From J054 sp965221985 (GTDB taxonomy: Bacteria; Pseudomonadota; Gammaproteobacteria; Steroidobacterales; GCA-2729495): DNA of 64,000 nt. The notes beneath the pieces were generated by a model. It made no database searches. It saw nothing but the letters and a program-made list of their open reading frames with translations, and was not told the origin of the DNA. Location: NCBI GenBank assembly GCA_965221985.1, contig OZ244928.1:620001-684000 (forward strand). The letters are read 5' to 3'. Both the position numbers and the translations under genes were made by a program. Positions 1-7,717 of this stretch are shown piece by piece; positions within the stretch are counted from its first letter, which is position 1, and the number at the start of each line of letters is the position of its first letter.

Positions 1-322
1 CCTTCGCGATATAGAGCAAAAAAAATCCACCGCCACCCAAGCCGGACGCGTAGGGCTCAACCACGGCCAGGGCAGCTGCCACCGCCACCGCGGCATCAAA
101 CGCATTACCACCTTGCTCGAGAATTTCGTGGCCCGCGGCGGTGGCCAAAGGATGGGCGCTGGCGATACCTGCTTTGCCGGGCACCTTGGGCCCGGATGAC
201 ATGGCCAGCGCGCAGGTGCTTAAAAATAAGTAAAGAACGAGAGTGCTAGCAATGACTCGGAAAGCTTGGGTATCAAACGCGGGATGCCGTCGCGGCCCCA
301 AACCTTCGTTCATGGTTTTCAT
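1..322 (-). CDS. ggt: Gamma-glutamyltransferase, N-terminal part (runs off the window)
   Basis: This is the first 107 codons of a periplasmic gamma-glutamyltranspeptidase, which cleaves gamma-glutamyl bonds such as that of glutathione. The ATG at 322-320 overlaps the coaD stop by 4 bp (ATGA), so the two are probably co-transcribed. A basic N-terminus and a hydrophobic stretch (about residues 21-38) ending in ALA make a signal peptide. The mature part shows the family signature ASAHPLATAAG, then EILEQGGNAFDAAVA, then EPYASGLGGGGF, which are hallmarks of the start of the large subunit. The catalytic threonine and the self-cleavage site lie outside the window, so activity cannot be judged. Confidence 0.9.
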   Translation of the reverse strand, partial: MKTMNEGLGPRRHPAFDTQAFRVIASTLVLYLFLSTCALAMSSGPKVPGKAGIASAHPLATAAGHEILEQGGNAFDAAVAVAAALAVVEPYASGLGGGGFFLLYIAK

Positions 323-801
323 CCGCCGAATTTTTCGCGCAAGGCCTGCGCAACGGCCGGATGCACGAAACGACTGATGTCACCACCGAGAGCAGAGACT
401 TCGCGCACCAAGCTTGACGATATAAAAGTGTATTCAGGCTCCGGGCAAAGAAAAACGGTTTCTACATCGTCGCGCAAATGTCTATTCATACTCGACAGCT
501 GAAATTCGTACTCAAAATCCGACACCGCCCGCAGCCCGCGAATCACCACAGCCAGTTCGTGGGCGGCGGCAAATTCCACGGTTAAGCCCGCATAGCTATC
601 GACGCTGGCATTGGGAATATCCGCCAGCACCTGCTCCGCTAGACCAGTACGCTCAGCTAAGTCAAACAGGGGTTCTTTATGCGGACTCGCGGCTACGGCC
701 ACGACAACTCGATCAAACACCCGCGCGGCCCGGCGGACGATTTCCAAGTGACCGTTGGTGATGGGATCAAAGGTCCCGGGATACATGGCGCCGCTGGACA
801 T
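319..801 (-). CDS. coaD: Phosphopantetheine adenylyltransferase
   Basis: CoaD makes dephospho-CoA from ATP and 4'-phosphopantetheine, the penultimate step of coenzyme A synthesis. The 160-residue length is typical. The nucleotidyltransferase motif TFDPITNGH is at residues 10-18 and the second ATP-binding motif ISSSLVRE at 127-134. The ATG at 801 is used; an internal Met at residue 6 would give the commonest family N-terminus (MYPGTFDP). It lies 8 nt after rsmD and overlaps the ggt start by 4 bp, so rsmD-coaD-ggt looks like one transcript. rsmD-coaD is a widespread bacterial pair; ggt as third member is less usual. Confidence 0.97.
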   Translation of the reverse strand: MSSGAMYPGTFDPITNGHLEIVRRAARVFDRVVVAVAASPHKEPLFDLAERTGLAEQVLADIPNASVDSYAGLTVEFAAAHELAVVIRGLRAVSDFEYEFQLSSMNRHLRDDVETVFLCPEPEYTFISSSLVREVSALGGDISRFVHPAVAQALREKFGG

Positions 802-809
802 GACTTTAT

Positions 810-1385
810 CTAGTTCCGTTGGGCCAGCGCAAACCTTACTTGGCTGGCGGTTTTCTCCCGGAGTAGCTGCCAGTTATCGGGCAAGGGCGGCAGAGTATCT
901 CTGCGGCTCAACTCCAAGTAAACGCGCGCCGCGGGCGACAACCAGCCGCGCTCGAGCAGTTTACACAAATCTCTCAGACTGTTGTCCGCGTAGGGCGGAT
1001 CTAGGAAAACGACATCACAGGGTGTTGCCTCGCTAGCCAAGAACTCGCGCACGTCGCCCAGAACGACACGACCCTGGGCATCTTCCACATGGAAACGCTC
1101 AAGCTGTTCATCAATGAGCCCAATGGCAGCGGCGTCTTGGTCCACAAAGCAGGTACTTGCCGCGCCGCGCGATAGCGCTTCTAACCCCAAGACTCCGGTA
1201 CCGGCAAATAGGTCGAGACAATGCGCACCCTCGATGATGGGTGCCAACCAGTTAAACACGGTCTCACGCACCCGGTCTGGCGTGGGGCGCGCGGCCAGAC
1301 CATCGGGCAAAGATATGCGGCTGCCGCGCCATTGCCCAGCGATAATGCGGACCTTACCGCGCTTGGCAGGCTTTGCTTGCTTCAT
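810..1385 (-). CDS. rsmD: 16S rRNA (guanine(966)-N(2))-methyltransferase
   Basis: RsmD methylates N2 of G966 in 16S rRNA using S-adenosylmethionine. The Rossmann SAM-binding motif LDLFAGTG is near residues 57-64 and the catalytic motif DPPY at 129-132. The frame is open further upstream, but the ATG at 1385 gives MKQAKPAKRG followed by KVRIIAGQWRG, the usual RsmD N-terminus, so the 33-codon extension is rejected. It is divergent from ftsY with about 66 nt between start codons. The rsmD/ftsY divergence is common in proteobacteria. Confidence 0.95.
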   Translation of the reverse strand: MKQAKPAKRGKVRIIAGQWRGSRISLPDGLAARPTPDRVRETVFNWLAPIIEGAHCLDLFAGTGVLGLEALSRGAASTCFVDQDAAAIGLIDEQLERFHVEDAQGRVVLGDVREFLASEATPCDVVFLDPPYADNSLRDLCKLLERGWLSPAARVYLELSRRDTLPPLPDNWQLLREKTASQVRFALAQRN

Positions 1386-1451
1386 GGCCGCATTGTAGTC
1401 CGCTAAGCGGAGCGTATCCCGACCGCCAACATACTGGCGTGTATTGATAAG

Positions 1452-2408
1452 ATGCGCGCCATGCCAAGCAAGGACAAAAGCCAAAAACCGCGGGCTGGAT
1501 TTTTTCAGCGTCTCAAACAGCGCCTGAATAAAGGTAATGGTCTGGGCATCAGCTTGCCGTTGGTCAGCCGCAAGCTCGACGCCGCTTTGGAGGAAGAACT
1601 AGAAACCCAGCTATTAATGGCCGACGTAGGCCTGGACGCCAGTGAGAAAATCATCGCTGACTTGCGCAAGCAATTGCGTAAGGGCATACCTGACGAGGAG
1701 CAGGCAGTGATGAAAGCCTTACAGGCAAGCTTGGCCGATATGCTGCGAGAGCATGCACAGCCGCTGGAAATTCCAGACGAGCCGAGACCCTTCGTGATTC
1801 TCGTCGTAGGTGTCAATGGCTCCGGCAAGACGACTACCATTGGAAAACTCGCGCGCGAATTACAAGCACAGGGGCTCAGCATCTTGTTGGCCGCCGGTGA
1901 TACTTATCGCGCTGCCGCCATTGAGCAACTGCAAGCCTGGGGTGAACGCAATGCCGTTCCCGTTGTGGCACAACAGCCGGGCGCGGATCCGGCGGCGGTT
2001 ATCTTCGACGCCCTGGAATCAGCTCGCGCCCGAAACATCGACGTGGTGCTGGCGGATACCGCGGGTCGCCTGCAAAACAAAGCCGGTCTCATGGATGAGT
2101 TGGCGAAGATCGTGCGCATCGCTGGCAAGTCCGATCCCAACGCGCCCCATGAAATCATGCTGGTGCTGGATGCGAGCTTGGGACAAAACGCAGTGAACCA
2201 AGCCGTGGAGTTTAATCAAGCCGTTGGCCTCACTGGCATTACCATGACCAAGCTCGATGGCGGCGGCAAAGGCGGCGTGCTGCTGGCCTTAGCGGCCCAG
2301 CTTGATGTGCCATTTCGTTTCATCGGAATTGGCGAGGGTATAGACGACATGGACGTGTTTGACGCCGAGCAATTTGCCGCCGCGCTACTGGGTGGCCCGC
2401 CAGCGTGA
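1452..2408 (+). CDS. ftsY: Signal recognition particle receptor FtsY
   Basis: FtsY is the SRP receptor GTPase that docks ribosome-SRP complexes at the inner membrane. At 318 residues it has only a short basic N-terminus before the NG domain; the long acidic A domain of E. coli FtsY (497 residues) is absent. The P-loop GVNGSGKTTT is at about 120-129, followed by DTAGR and TKLDGGGKGG. The ATG at 1452 is used; a second in-frame ATG at 1461 is equally possible because no clear Shine-Dalgarno separates them. The TGA stop overlaps the ftsE GTG start (GTGA), so translation is probably coupled. Confidence 0.97.
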   Translation: MRAMPSKDKSQKPRAGFFQRLKQRLNKGNGLGISLPLVSRKLDAALEEELETQLLMADVGLDASEKIIADLRKQLRKGIPDEEQAVMKALQASLADMLREHAQPLEIPDEPRPFVILVVGVNGSGKTTTIGKLARELQAQGLSILLAAGDTYRAAAIEQLQAWGERNAVPVVAQQPGADPAAVIFDALESARARNIDVVLADTAGRLQNKAGLMDELAKIVRIAGKSDPNAPHEIMLVLDASLGQNAVNQAVEFNQAVGLTGITMTKLDGGGKGGVLLALAAQLDVPFRFIGIGEGIDDMDVFDAEQFAAALLGGPPA

Positions 2409-3067
2409 TTCGCTTCGAAAACGTCACGAAACGATATGCCGGTGGTCACGACGGGTTATCGGAAGTCTCGCTGCTGATTCAGGCCGGCGAGCTAATTTTT
2501 TTAACCGGCCATTCGGGGGCCGGTAAAAGCACGCTACTCAAATTGATTGCGCTCATCGAGCGACCTACGCGCGGCCAGGTTTTTATCGAAGGCCGCAACA
2601 TCGGCCGCCTACCTGATGCTGATGTGCCCAAGCATCGCCGTGGCATTGGCATGGTGTTTCAGGATCACAAGCTACTGCCCGATCGCTCGATTCTCGACAA
2701 CGTTTCGCTACCGCTAATTATCGATGGTCAAGGCCGCCGCGAAATTCAGCGGCGGGCGCGAGCCGCGCTGGATCAAGTCGGCCTACTCGGCCGCGACCAT
2801 AACCGGCCTGAGTCTCTATCCGCCGGAGAACAACAACGCGTGGGTATCGCTAGAGCCATTGTGAGCCGGCCCAGCTTGCTTATCGCGGACGAGCCCACGG
2901 GTAATCTAGATCCCGAGTTGTCGCTAGAAATCATGCAACTCTTCCAAAGCCTCAACGAAGTGGGCGTCACCATGGTAGTGGCAACCCATGATCTTGGCCT
3001 GCTCGAGCAAGTGGACGGCCGGCGCATCGCATTGCAGGGCGGCCGTATTGAAAGCGATGGACCTTGA
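2405..3067 (+). CDS. ftsE: Cell division ATP-binding protein FtsE
   Basis: FtsE is the ABC ATPase that with FtsX controls septal peptidoglycan hydrolases during division. At 220 residues it has Walker A GHSGAGKST at 35-43, the signature LSAGEQQRVGIARA, and Walker B with LLIADEPTGNLD. It starts with GTG at 2405 inside the ftsY stop region. Its stop is followed directly by the ftsX ATG with no gap, giving a tight ftsY-ftsE-ftsX operon as in many gammaproteobacteria. Confidence 0.97.
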   Translation: MIRFENVTKRYAGGHDGLSEVSLLIQAGELIFLTGHSGAGKSTLLKLIALIERPTRGQVFIEGRNIGRLPDADVPKHRRGIGMVFQDHKLLPDRSILDNVSLPLIIDGQGRREIQRRARAALDQVGLLGRDHNRPESLSAGEQQRVGIARAIVSRPSLLIADEPTGNLDPELSLEIMQLFQSLNEVGVTMVVATHDLGLLEQVDGRRIALQGGRIESDGP

Positions 3068-3994
3068 ATGATAAGCGCAGTGATTAGCTGGCTAGTTAGC
3101 CACGCACAAAATTGTGTGGGTGCATTGGGCCGTCTCAGCCGCGAACCCATTGGCAGTTTACTGAGCATCGCCGTAATCGGACTTGCCCTGGCCCTACCGG
3201 CAGCTCTGCATATCCTGGTGCGCAATGGCGAAGCTGTGGCCGGCGGCTGGGAAAGCGTCCGGGATTTTTCTGTGTACCTGAAACCAGGTACCAGTCTAGA
3301 TGTCGCGCAAACCCTGCAAGACAATCTCGTACAGCGCAACGATATTGAATCGGCGGAATTGGTAAGCGCGGATGCCGCTTTGGAAGAATTTCGCGATAGC
3401 CCCGGCTTTGGCGATGTGTTAGGCGCCCTAGATAAGAATCCACTGCCGCACAGCTTGGTGGTCCGCCCCACCGAGGCAGGTACCGCCGAAAGCATGAACA
3501 CACTTAAAAAGGTACTGGCCGCCCGCGATGACGTGGATCTGGTCCGGCTAGACACCGAATGGGTTGCGCGGTTAAACGCCCTGTTGGATCTAGCCAGGCG
3601 CAGTATTTGGCTCGCCGCGGTGGTCTTGATCAGCGCGGTAGTGGTCATCATCGGCAACACCATTCGTCTGGATATTCAGAATCGCCGGGCGGAAATCGAG
3701 GTGGCAAAGTTATTGGGGGCTACGGATGCCTTCGTGCGCCGGCCGTTTTTGTACCTGGGGTTTTGGTATGGATTGGGCGGCGGCTTGCTGGCCCTCATGG
3801 TGCTTTTTCTCGGGCTACTGCTATTGGGCGGACCGCTCGCCCGGCTGAGCGAGCTGTACGGCGGCGCCTTCCAGCCCTTGGGCGCGGATGGCAGCATCAG
3901 CCTGGCCATCCTGCTGGGCGGGCTTTTCGCCGGCTTGAGCGGAGCCTGGGTAGCCGTGGCACGCCATCTGACCGCCATCCAGCCAAGAGTATAA
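3068..3994 (+). CDS. ftsX: Cell division protein FtsX
   Basis: FtsX is the membrane partner of FtsE and passes ATPase-driven change to periplasmic murein hydrolase activators. At 308 residues it has the expected four membrane segments: one near residues 25-50, then, after a periplasmic domain of about 120 residues, three in the C-terminal half. The motif NTIRLDIQNRRAEIEVAKLLGA is the conserved cytoplasmic loop of the family. The ATG directly abuts the ftsE stop. rpoH follows after 109 nt with its own promoter. Confidence 0.95.
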   Translation: MISAVISWLVSHAQNCVGALGRLSREPIGSLLSIAVIGLALALPAALHILVRNGEAVAGGWESVRDFSVYLKPGTSLDVAQTLQDNLVQRNDIESAELVSADAALEEFRDSPGFGDVLGALDKNPLPHSLVVRPTEAGTAESMNTLKKVLAARDDVDLVRLDTEWVARLNALLDLARRSIWLAAVVLISAVVVIIGNTIRLDIQNRRAEIEVAKLLGATDAFVRRPFLYLGFWYGLGGGLLALMVLFLGLLLLGGPLARLSELYGGAFQPLGADGSISLAILLGGLFAGLSGAWVAVARHLTAIQPRV

Positions 3995-4048
3995 GTCTTT
4001 GATCAATAATGGTTTATTGTCCTTTCTTGCCGGGAACTACCGAAGCAT

Positions 4049-4075
4049 TTAGCACTCTAAGAACCAGAGTGCTAG
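4049..4075 (+). promoter_or_regulatory. CIRCE operator (HrcA site) upstream of rpoH
   Basis: The sequence reads TTAGCACTC, 9 nt (TAAGAACCA), then GAGTGCTAG. The CIRCE consensus is TTAGCACTC-N9-GAGTGCTAA, so 17 of 18 arm positions match and the spacer length is exact. CIRCE is the operator of the heat-shock repressor HrcA. The right arm overlaps the predicted extended -10 of rpoH (TGC TAGAAT, 4070-4078), so a bound repressor would block the promoter. hrcA itself is not in the window. Confidence 0.88.
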
Positions 4076-4078
4076 AAT
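4070..4078 (+). promoter_or_regulatory. Predicted extended -10 promoter of rpoH
   Basis: TGC TAGAAT matches an extended -10 (TGn plus 5 of 6 bases of TATAAT). A weak -35-like TTAGCA at 4049-4054 lies 18 nt upstream inside the CIRCE left arm. Transcription would start near 4085, leaving a leader of about 19 nt with an AGGAGG ribosome site before the ATG at 4104. No sigma-32-type promoter (CTTGAA/CCCCAT) is visible here. Confidence 0.6.
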
Positions 4079-4103
4079 TGCCGACCCCAAGGAGGAACCG
4101 TTA

Positions 4104-4967
4104 ATGAGCACCGCGCTTGCCGCTACCAACCGAGACATGATCCTAGCCGGACCCGTTGGCAGCCTGGATAGTTATATTCAAGCCGTTAATTCCGTGCCGG
4201 TTCTCAGTGCTGAAGAGGAAAAAGCCTTGGCCCGGCGCTTTCGGGATGAAAATGATTTGGGCGCGGCGCGCGAAATAGTGCTTTCGCAACTGCGTTTCGT
4301 GGTGCATATCGCCCGCGGCTACTTGGGTTATGGCCTGCCCCTGGGTGATTTGATCCAAGAAGGGAATGTCGGCTTGATGAAAGCCGTCAAGCGTTTTGAT
4401 CCAGAGATGGATGTTCGCCTAGTGTCTTTCGCCGTGCATTGGATTCGCGCCGAGATTCACGAGTTCGTATTGCGTAACTGGCGATTGGTAAAGGTCGCCA
4501 CGACGAAAGCCCAGCGCAAACTATTCTTCAATCTTCGCAAAGCCAAAAAGAACTTGGGCTGGTTAAGCGCCGATGAAACTGAAGCGGTGGCTAAAGATTT
4601 AGGCGTGTCAGCGCGCGAAGTGAATGAAATGGAATTGCGGCTGGCCGGCCGGGATATGTCCTTTGACCCGCAGCCGGGTGCCGATGAAGAAGACACTTAT
4701 TCACCAGCCAACTACCTGCCAAGCCCAGAAATTGATCCGGCACAGGCAGTAGAGTCCGCCGACTCCACTAGTCACGCCAATGATCAACTGGCCGAGGCCT
4801 TGGCCGAGTTGGACGATCGGAGCCGCGATATCTTAGCCGCGCGTTGGTTAGCGGATAAGAAAGAGACGCTCCAAAACTTGGGCGCCCGCTACGGCGTCTC
4901 CGCCGAACGTATTCGGCAACTCGAGCAGCAGGCAATGCGCAAGTTGCGAACGCAGCTAACTGTATAA
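4104..4967 (+). CDS. rpoH: RNA polymerase heat-shock sigma factor RpoH (sigma-32)
   Basis: RpoH directs RNA polymerase to heat-shock promoters. It is 287 residues long, typical of the family. Region 2 contains GDLIQEGNVGLMKAVKRFDP and the RpoH box QRKLFFNLRK is present, which distinguishes it from housekeeping sigma factors. Region 4 ends with the helix-turn-helix GVSAERIRQLEQQAMRKLR. The start ATG is preceded by a strong AGGAGG. Placement after ftsYEX is the classic gammaproteobacterial order. The CIRCE element over its promoter suggests transcriptional repression by HrcA. The mRNA start region was not folded here, so an RNA thermometer as in E. coli cannot be judged. Confidence 0.97.
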   Translation: MSTALAATNRDMILAGPVGSLDSYIQAVNSVPVLSAEEEKALARRFRDENDLGAAREIVLSQLRFVVHIARGYLGYGLPLGDLIQEGNVGLMKAVKRFDPEMDVRLVSFAVHWIRAEIHEFVLRNWRLVKVATTKAQRKLFFNLRKAKKNLGWLSADETEAVAKDLGVSAREVNEMELRLAGRDMSFDPQPGADEEDTYSPANYLPSPEIDPAQAVESADSTSHANDQLAEALAELDDRSRDILAARWLADKKETLQNLGARYGVSAERIRQLEQQAMRKLRTQLTV

Positions 4968-4989
4968 ATCGGCAAACACTCGAGATAAA

Positions 4990-5017
4990 AAAAGGGTCCG
5001 CTATTGCGGACCCTTTT
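4990..5017. terminator. Bidirectional Rho-independent terminator
   Basis: A 12-bp perfect stem (AAAAGGGTCCGC / GCGGACCCTTTT) with a 4-nt TATT loop is flanked by an A run at 4987-4993 and a T run at 5014-5017. It lies 22 nt after the rpoH stop on the plus strand. On the minus strand it lies about 58 nt after the lipoprotein stop and has the better U tract (7 U). It can serve both convergent genes. Confidence 0.93.
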
Positions 5018-5074
5018 CTGTTTCGCTCTAAGTCGACGCGAAGCTAGTACCGCTCCGCCGCCGATTCGCGAAGG

Positions 5075-5752
5075 CTAGGCCGTCAACGGCACGATGGTAA
5101 TTTCAACCCGCCGATTCAGTGTACGGCCCTCAGACGAACTGTTATCAGCCACCGGATGACGCTCACCGGCACCGACCGGAATGAAACGATCACCGCGAAT
5201 CTGGCGAGAAACCAGATATTGCACCACGCTGTTAGCACGCCGTTCAGACAACACTTGGTTGTAAGAATCGCTGCCACTGCTGTCAGTGTGTCCGGCCACC
5301 TCAACGATGGATTGATCAAATTCATCCAATACCAGACCCACGGAATCCAACACCGGGTAGAAGTTGGATGAAATATCCGCATTGTCCACGGCGAAGGTCA
5401 CATTGCCCGGCATGTTCAGGGTAATGTTGTCGCCGATACGAGTGACGCTAACGCCGGTGCCTTCAAGGCGCTGACGCAGTTTCATTTCTTGGCGATCCAT
5501 GTAGTAACCCACACCGCCACCGGCCAGGGCGCCCACGCCGGCGCCAATCAGCGCGCGCTTCTTGCGCTCGGCCGAATCATCACCGGAGATCAAACCAACG
5601 ACCGCGCCGGCTGCCGCGCCAATGGCGGCACCTTTAACGGTGTTACTGGTTTTTTGCTCGCCCGTATAGGGGTCTAAAGTCGTACAAGCCGACAAAACGA
5701 CGGCTGCCATAGTCAGTAAAACGGTCCATTTTCTCGAGATTTGGCTATCCAT
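5075..5752 (-). CDS. OmpA-family outer-membrane lipoprotein (YiaD-like)
   Basis: An outer-membrane lipoprotein that likely binds peptidoglycan. The ATG at 5752 has an AAGGAGA ribosome site about 9 nt upstream, so longer starts are rejected. Residues 1-24 form a lipoprotein signal with lipobox LSAC. A glycine-zipper segment follows (GAAIGAAAGAVVGL, then GAGVGALAGGGVGYYMD). The C-terminal OmpA domain has HTDSSGSDSYNQVLSERRA, which carries the peptidoglycan-binding signature. This layout matches YiaD of E. coli. A minus-strand promoter may lie at 5793-5820 (TTGAAT, 16 nt, TAATAA). It stands alone between convergent rpoH and divergent DUF962. Confidence 0.88.
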   Translation of the reverse strand: MDSQISRKWTVLLTMAAVVLSACTTLDPYTGEQKTSNTVKGAAIGAAAGAVVGLISGDDSAERKKRALIGAGVGALAGGGVGYYMDRQEMKLRQRLEGTGVSVTRIGDNITLNMPGNVTFAVDNADISSNFYPVLDSVGLVLDEFDQSIVEVAGHTDSSGSDSYNQVLSERRANSVVQYLVSRQIRGDRFIPVGAGERHPVADNSSSEGRTLNRRVEITIVPLTA

Positions 5753-5888
5753 AACTTGAGTCTCTCCTTGCTCCATAGGTAGCGTGGGGGCGTTATTACA
5801 CAAGCTTGGACCGGATTCAATGACACAGTTCCGTTTTCCATAATTGCCGGGCTTGCGTGGGACTTTTAGAGCCCTTAGGGTCGTCCAG

Positions 5889-6365
5889 ATGGGGGATATC
5901 AGCTCTGTTCATCACTGGCTAGAGGAATACGCCCGGGACCACCAAAATCCGGCTAATCAGCTAATTCACAAGCTGTGCGTGCCCGTCATTGTCGTCAGCC
6001 TCATCGGTCTGCTGTGGGCCATCCCGGTACCCGCAGAATTCACCGCCATATCGCCGGCGCTGAATTGGGGCACGGCTTTCTTGCTGGCGGCCAGCGTGTA
6101 TTACCTGATCATGTCCTGGCCGCTGGCCCTCGGCATGGCACCGCTGATGTTACTCACTGTCGTGATAGTGAATTGGTTGGATGGGCTAACTTGGCCCCTG
6201 TGGACAACATCCACTGTATTGTTCGTTGCCGCTTGGATTGGCCAGTTCTATGGGCACATGCTGGAGAGCAAACGGCCCGCGTTCTTTCGCGACCTGCAAT
6301 TTCTCATGATTGGCCCACTCTGGATCTTGGCGGGCCTGTACAGGCGCCTAGGCCTCAGTTACTAA
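5889..6365 (+). CDS. DUF962 / Mpo1-like membrane protein
   Basis: A 158-residue polytopic membrane protein of the DUF962 family, related to yeast Mpo1 (a dioxygenase acting on 2-hydroxy fatty acids). The N-terminus carries the conserved WLEEYARDHQNPANQLIH with the family histidines. Three to four membrane segments follow, and HMLESKRPAFFRDLQFLMIGP near the C-terminus is a strong family signature with another conserved His. The ATG at 5889 gives the normal N-terminus. It lies 5 nt before the MATE gene, so the two are probably co-transcribed. Enzyme activity in bacteria is inferred from the family only. Confidence 0.85.
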   Translation: MGDISSVHHWLEEYARDHQNPANQLIHKLCVPVIVVSLIGLLWAIPVPAEFTAISPALNWGTAFLLAASVYYLIMSWPLALGMAPLMLLTVVIVNWLDGLTWPLWTTSTVLFVAAWIGQFYGHMLESKRPAFFRDLQFLMIGPLWILAGLYRRLGLSY

Positions 6366-6370
6366 TCCAT

Positions 6371-7717
6371 TTGAGTACCAGCCCAGAGCACTACAGCCAT
6401 CAGGCCATTGGCCGCATTGCCGGGCCGATGATCTTGTCGGCCTTGACGACGCCCCTATTGGGCATGGTGGATATGGCGGTGGTCGGCCAACTCGAAGAGG
6501 CCTATTACTTGGGCGCGGTGGCCGTGGGCGCCACAGTTTTCAGCACCCTATTTATGAGTCTGAATTTCTTGCGCATGGGCACCACGGGACTCACGGCTCA
6601 GGCCTATGGGGCGCAATCAGCGAGCGACTTACGTGCCACACTGGGACAAGGCTGCATAACGGCACTGATACTGGCGCTTGGCTTGTTACTGCTACAAACC
6701 CCGCTGCTGGATCTAGCCCTGCGTTTGATCAAACCGAGCCAGGATGTCGCCCGCGAAGCCGGCCTTTACTATGCCATTCGCATTTGGAGTGCGCCGGCCT
6801 GGTTGCTGAACTTTGTACTCATTGGCTGGTTGTTGGGCCTGCAAAAGGCGCGCGCCACGCTCATGGTGGTGTTGGCTGCGAATGGAACCAACATCGTTCT
6901 AGATTTTTGGTTCGTCATGGGTTTGGGCTGGCGCGTGCAGGGTGTAGCGCTGGCCAGCGTGATCGCGGAAGTGGTGGGATTGGCGGTCGCTTTGTTCTTC
7001 GTCAGCGGCCTATTGAAAGATCACCGGGGTACTTGGCGCGGTATTGGTTTGCTGGATGGCCGATCTTATCTACGGCTGTTTAAGATTAACCGCGACTTGT
7101 TTCTACGCACCATCACCTTGATGCTGGTCTTCGCCTTCATCACGGCCCAGGGTGCCAGATTGGGCGATGCCGTGCTGGCGGCCAATGCCATCCTGATCAA
7201 TTTTCAGTATTTAATGTCCTATGCCCTGGACGGCGTCGCCCATGCTGCCGAAGCCTTGGTGGGGCGAGCCGCCGGTGCGAATGACCGCGCGGGCCTATTA
7301 TTGGCGGTACGACGAACACTGAAGTGGTCCCTGGGCTTCGCCCTTTGTTTCACGCTGGGCTATGCCGTCCTGGGTCAGCATTTGATTGCCTTGCTCACCA
7401 GCATCACTGACCTGCGAGAGTTGGCGGCTGTGTACCTGCCCTGGCTCATTATTTCACCATTGATCTCGGTATGGAGTTTTCTCTATGACGGTGTTTACGT
7501 GGGCATTACCCAAACCCGCGCGATGATGCTGATCATGGTGGGCTCGGCCCTGGGTTTATTTTTGCCCGCCTGGTATTTTTCCAATTCGCTGGGCAACCAC
7601 GCACTGTGGTTGGCATTCACCTTGTTCATGGCGGGACGCGGTATCGGCATGCATGTTTGGTTTCGCCAATTGCTAGCTCATGGCCGCATGCCATCCATCG
7701 CGCAGGAGTCGCATTGA
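6371..7717 (+). CDS. MATE family efflux transporter (DinF-like)
   Basis: A multidrug and toxin extrusion antiporter of about 448 residues with twelve predicted membrane segments. The N-terminal half has the MATE pattern IAGPMILSALTTPLLGMVD followed by AVVGQL, and a conserved NFLRMGTTGLTAQAYGA; the DinF subgroup is the best fit. No ATG precedes the first helix. A TTG at 6371, 5 nt after the DUF962 stop, gives MSTSPEHYSHQ and the expected length. The frame stays open far upstream, but that part overlaps DUF962 and has no membrane-protein character. The stop overlaps the Nudix start (TGATG). Confidence 0.9.
   Translation: MSTSPEHYSHQAIGRIAGPMILSALTTPLLGMVDMAVVGQLEEAYYLGAVAVGATVFSTLFMSLNFLRMGTTGLTAQAYGAQSASDLRATLGQGCITALILALGLLLLQTPLLDLALRLIKPSQDVAREAGLYYAIRIWSAPAWLLNFVLIGWLLGLQKARATLMVVLAANGTNIVLDFWFVMGLGWRVQGVALASVIAEVVGLAVALFFVSGLLKDHRGTWRGIGLLDGRSYLRLFKINRDLFLRTITLMLVFAFITAQGARLGDAVLAANAILINFQYLMSYALDGVAHAAEALVGRAAGANDRAGLLLAVRRTLKWSLGFALCFTLGYAVLGQHLIALLTSITDLRELAAVYLPWLIISPLISVWSFLYDGVYVGITQTRAMMLIMVGSALGLFLPAWYFSNSLGNHALWLAFTLFMAGRGIGMHVWFRQLLAHGRMPSIAQESH

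Noticed and set aside
2773..3663. Antisense gene of 296 codons opposite ftsE-ftsX
   Set aside because: Ser/Arg-rich composition typical of an antisense shadow, and it covers two certain genes.
5975..6370. Long N-terminal extension of the first MATE transporter
   Set aside because: The frame is open, but it overlaps the DUF962 gene in another frame and encodes no membrane-protein-like sequence; the family N-terminus begins near 6371.
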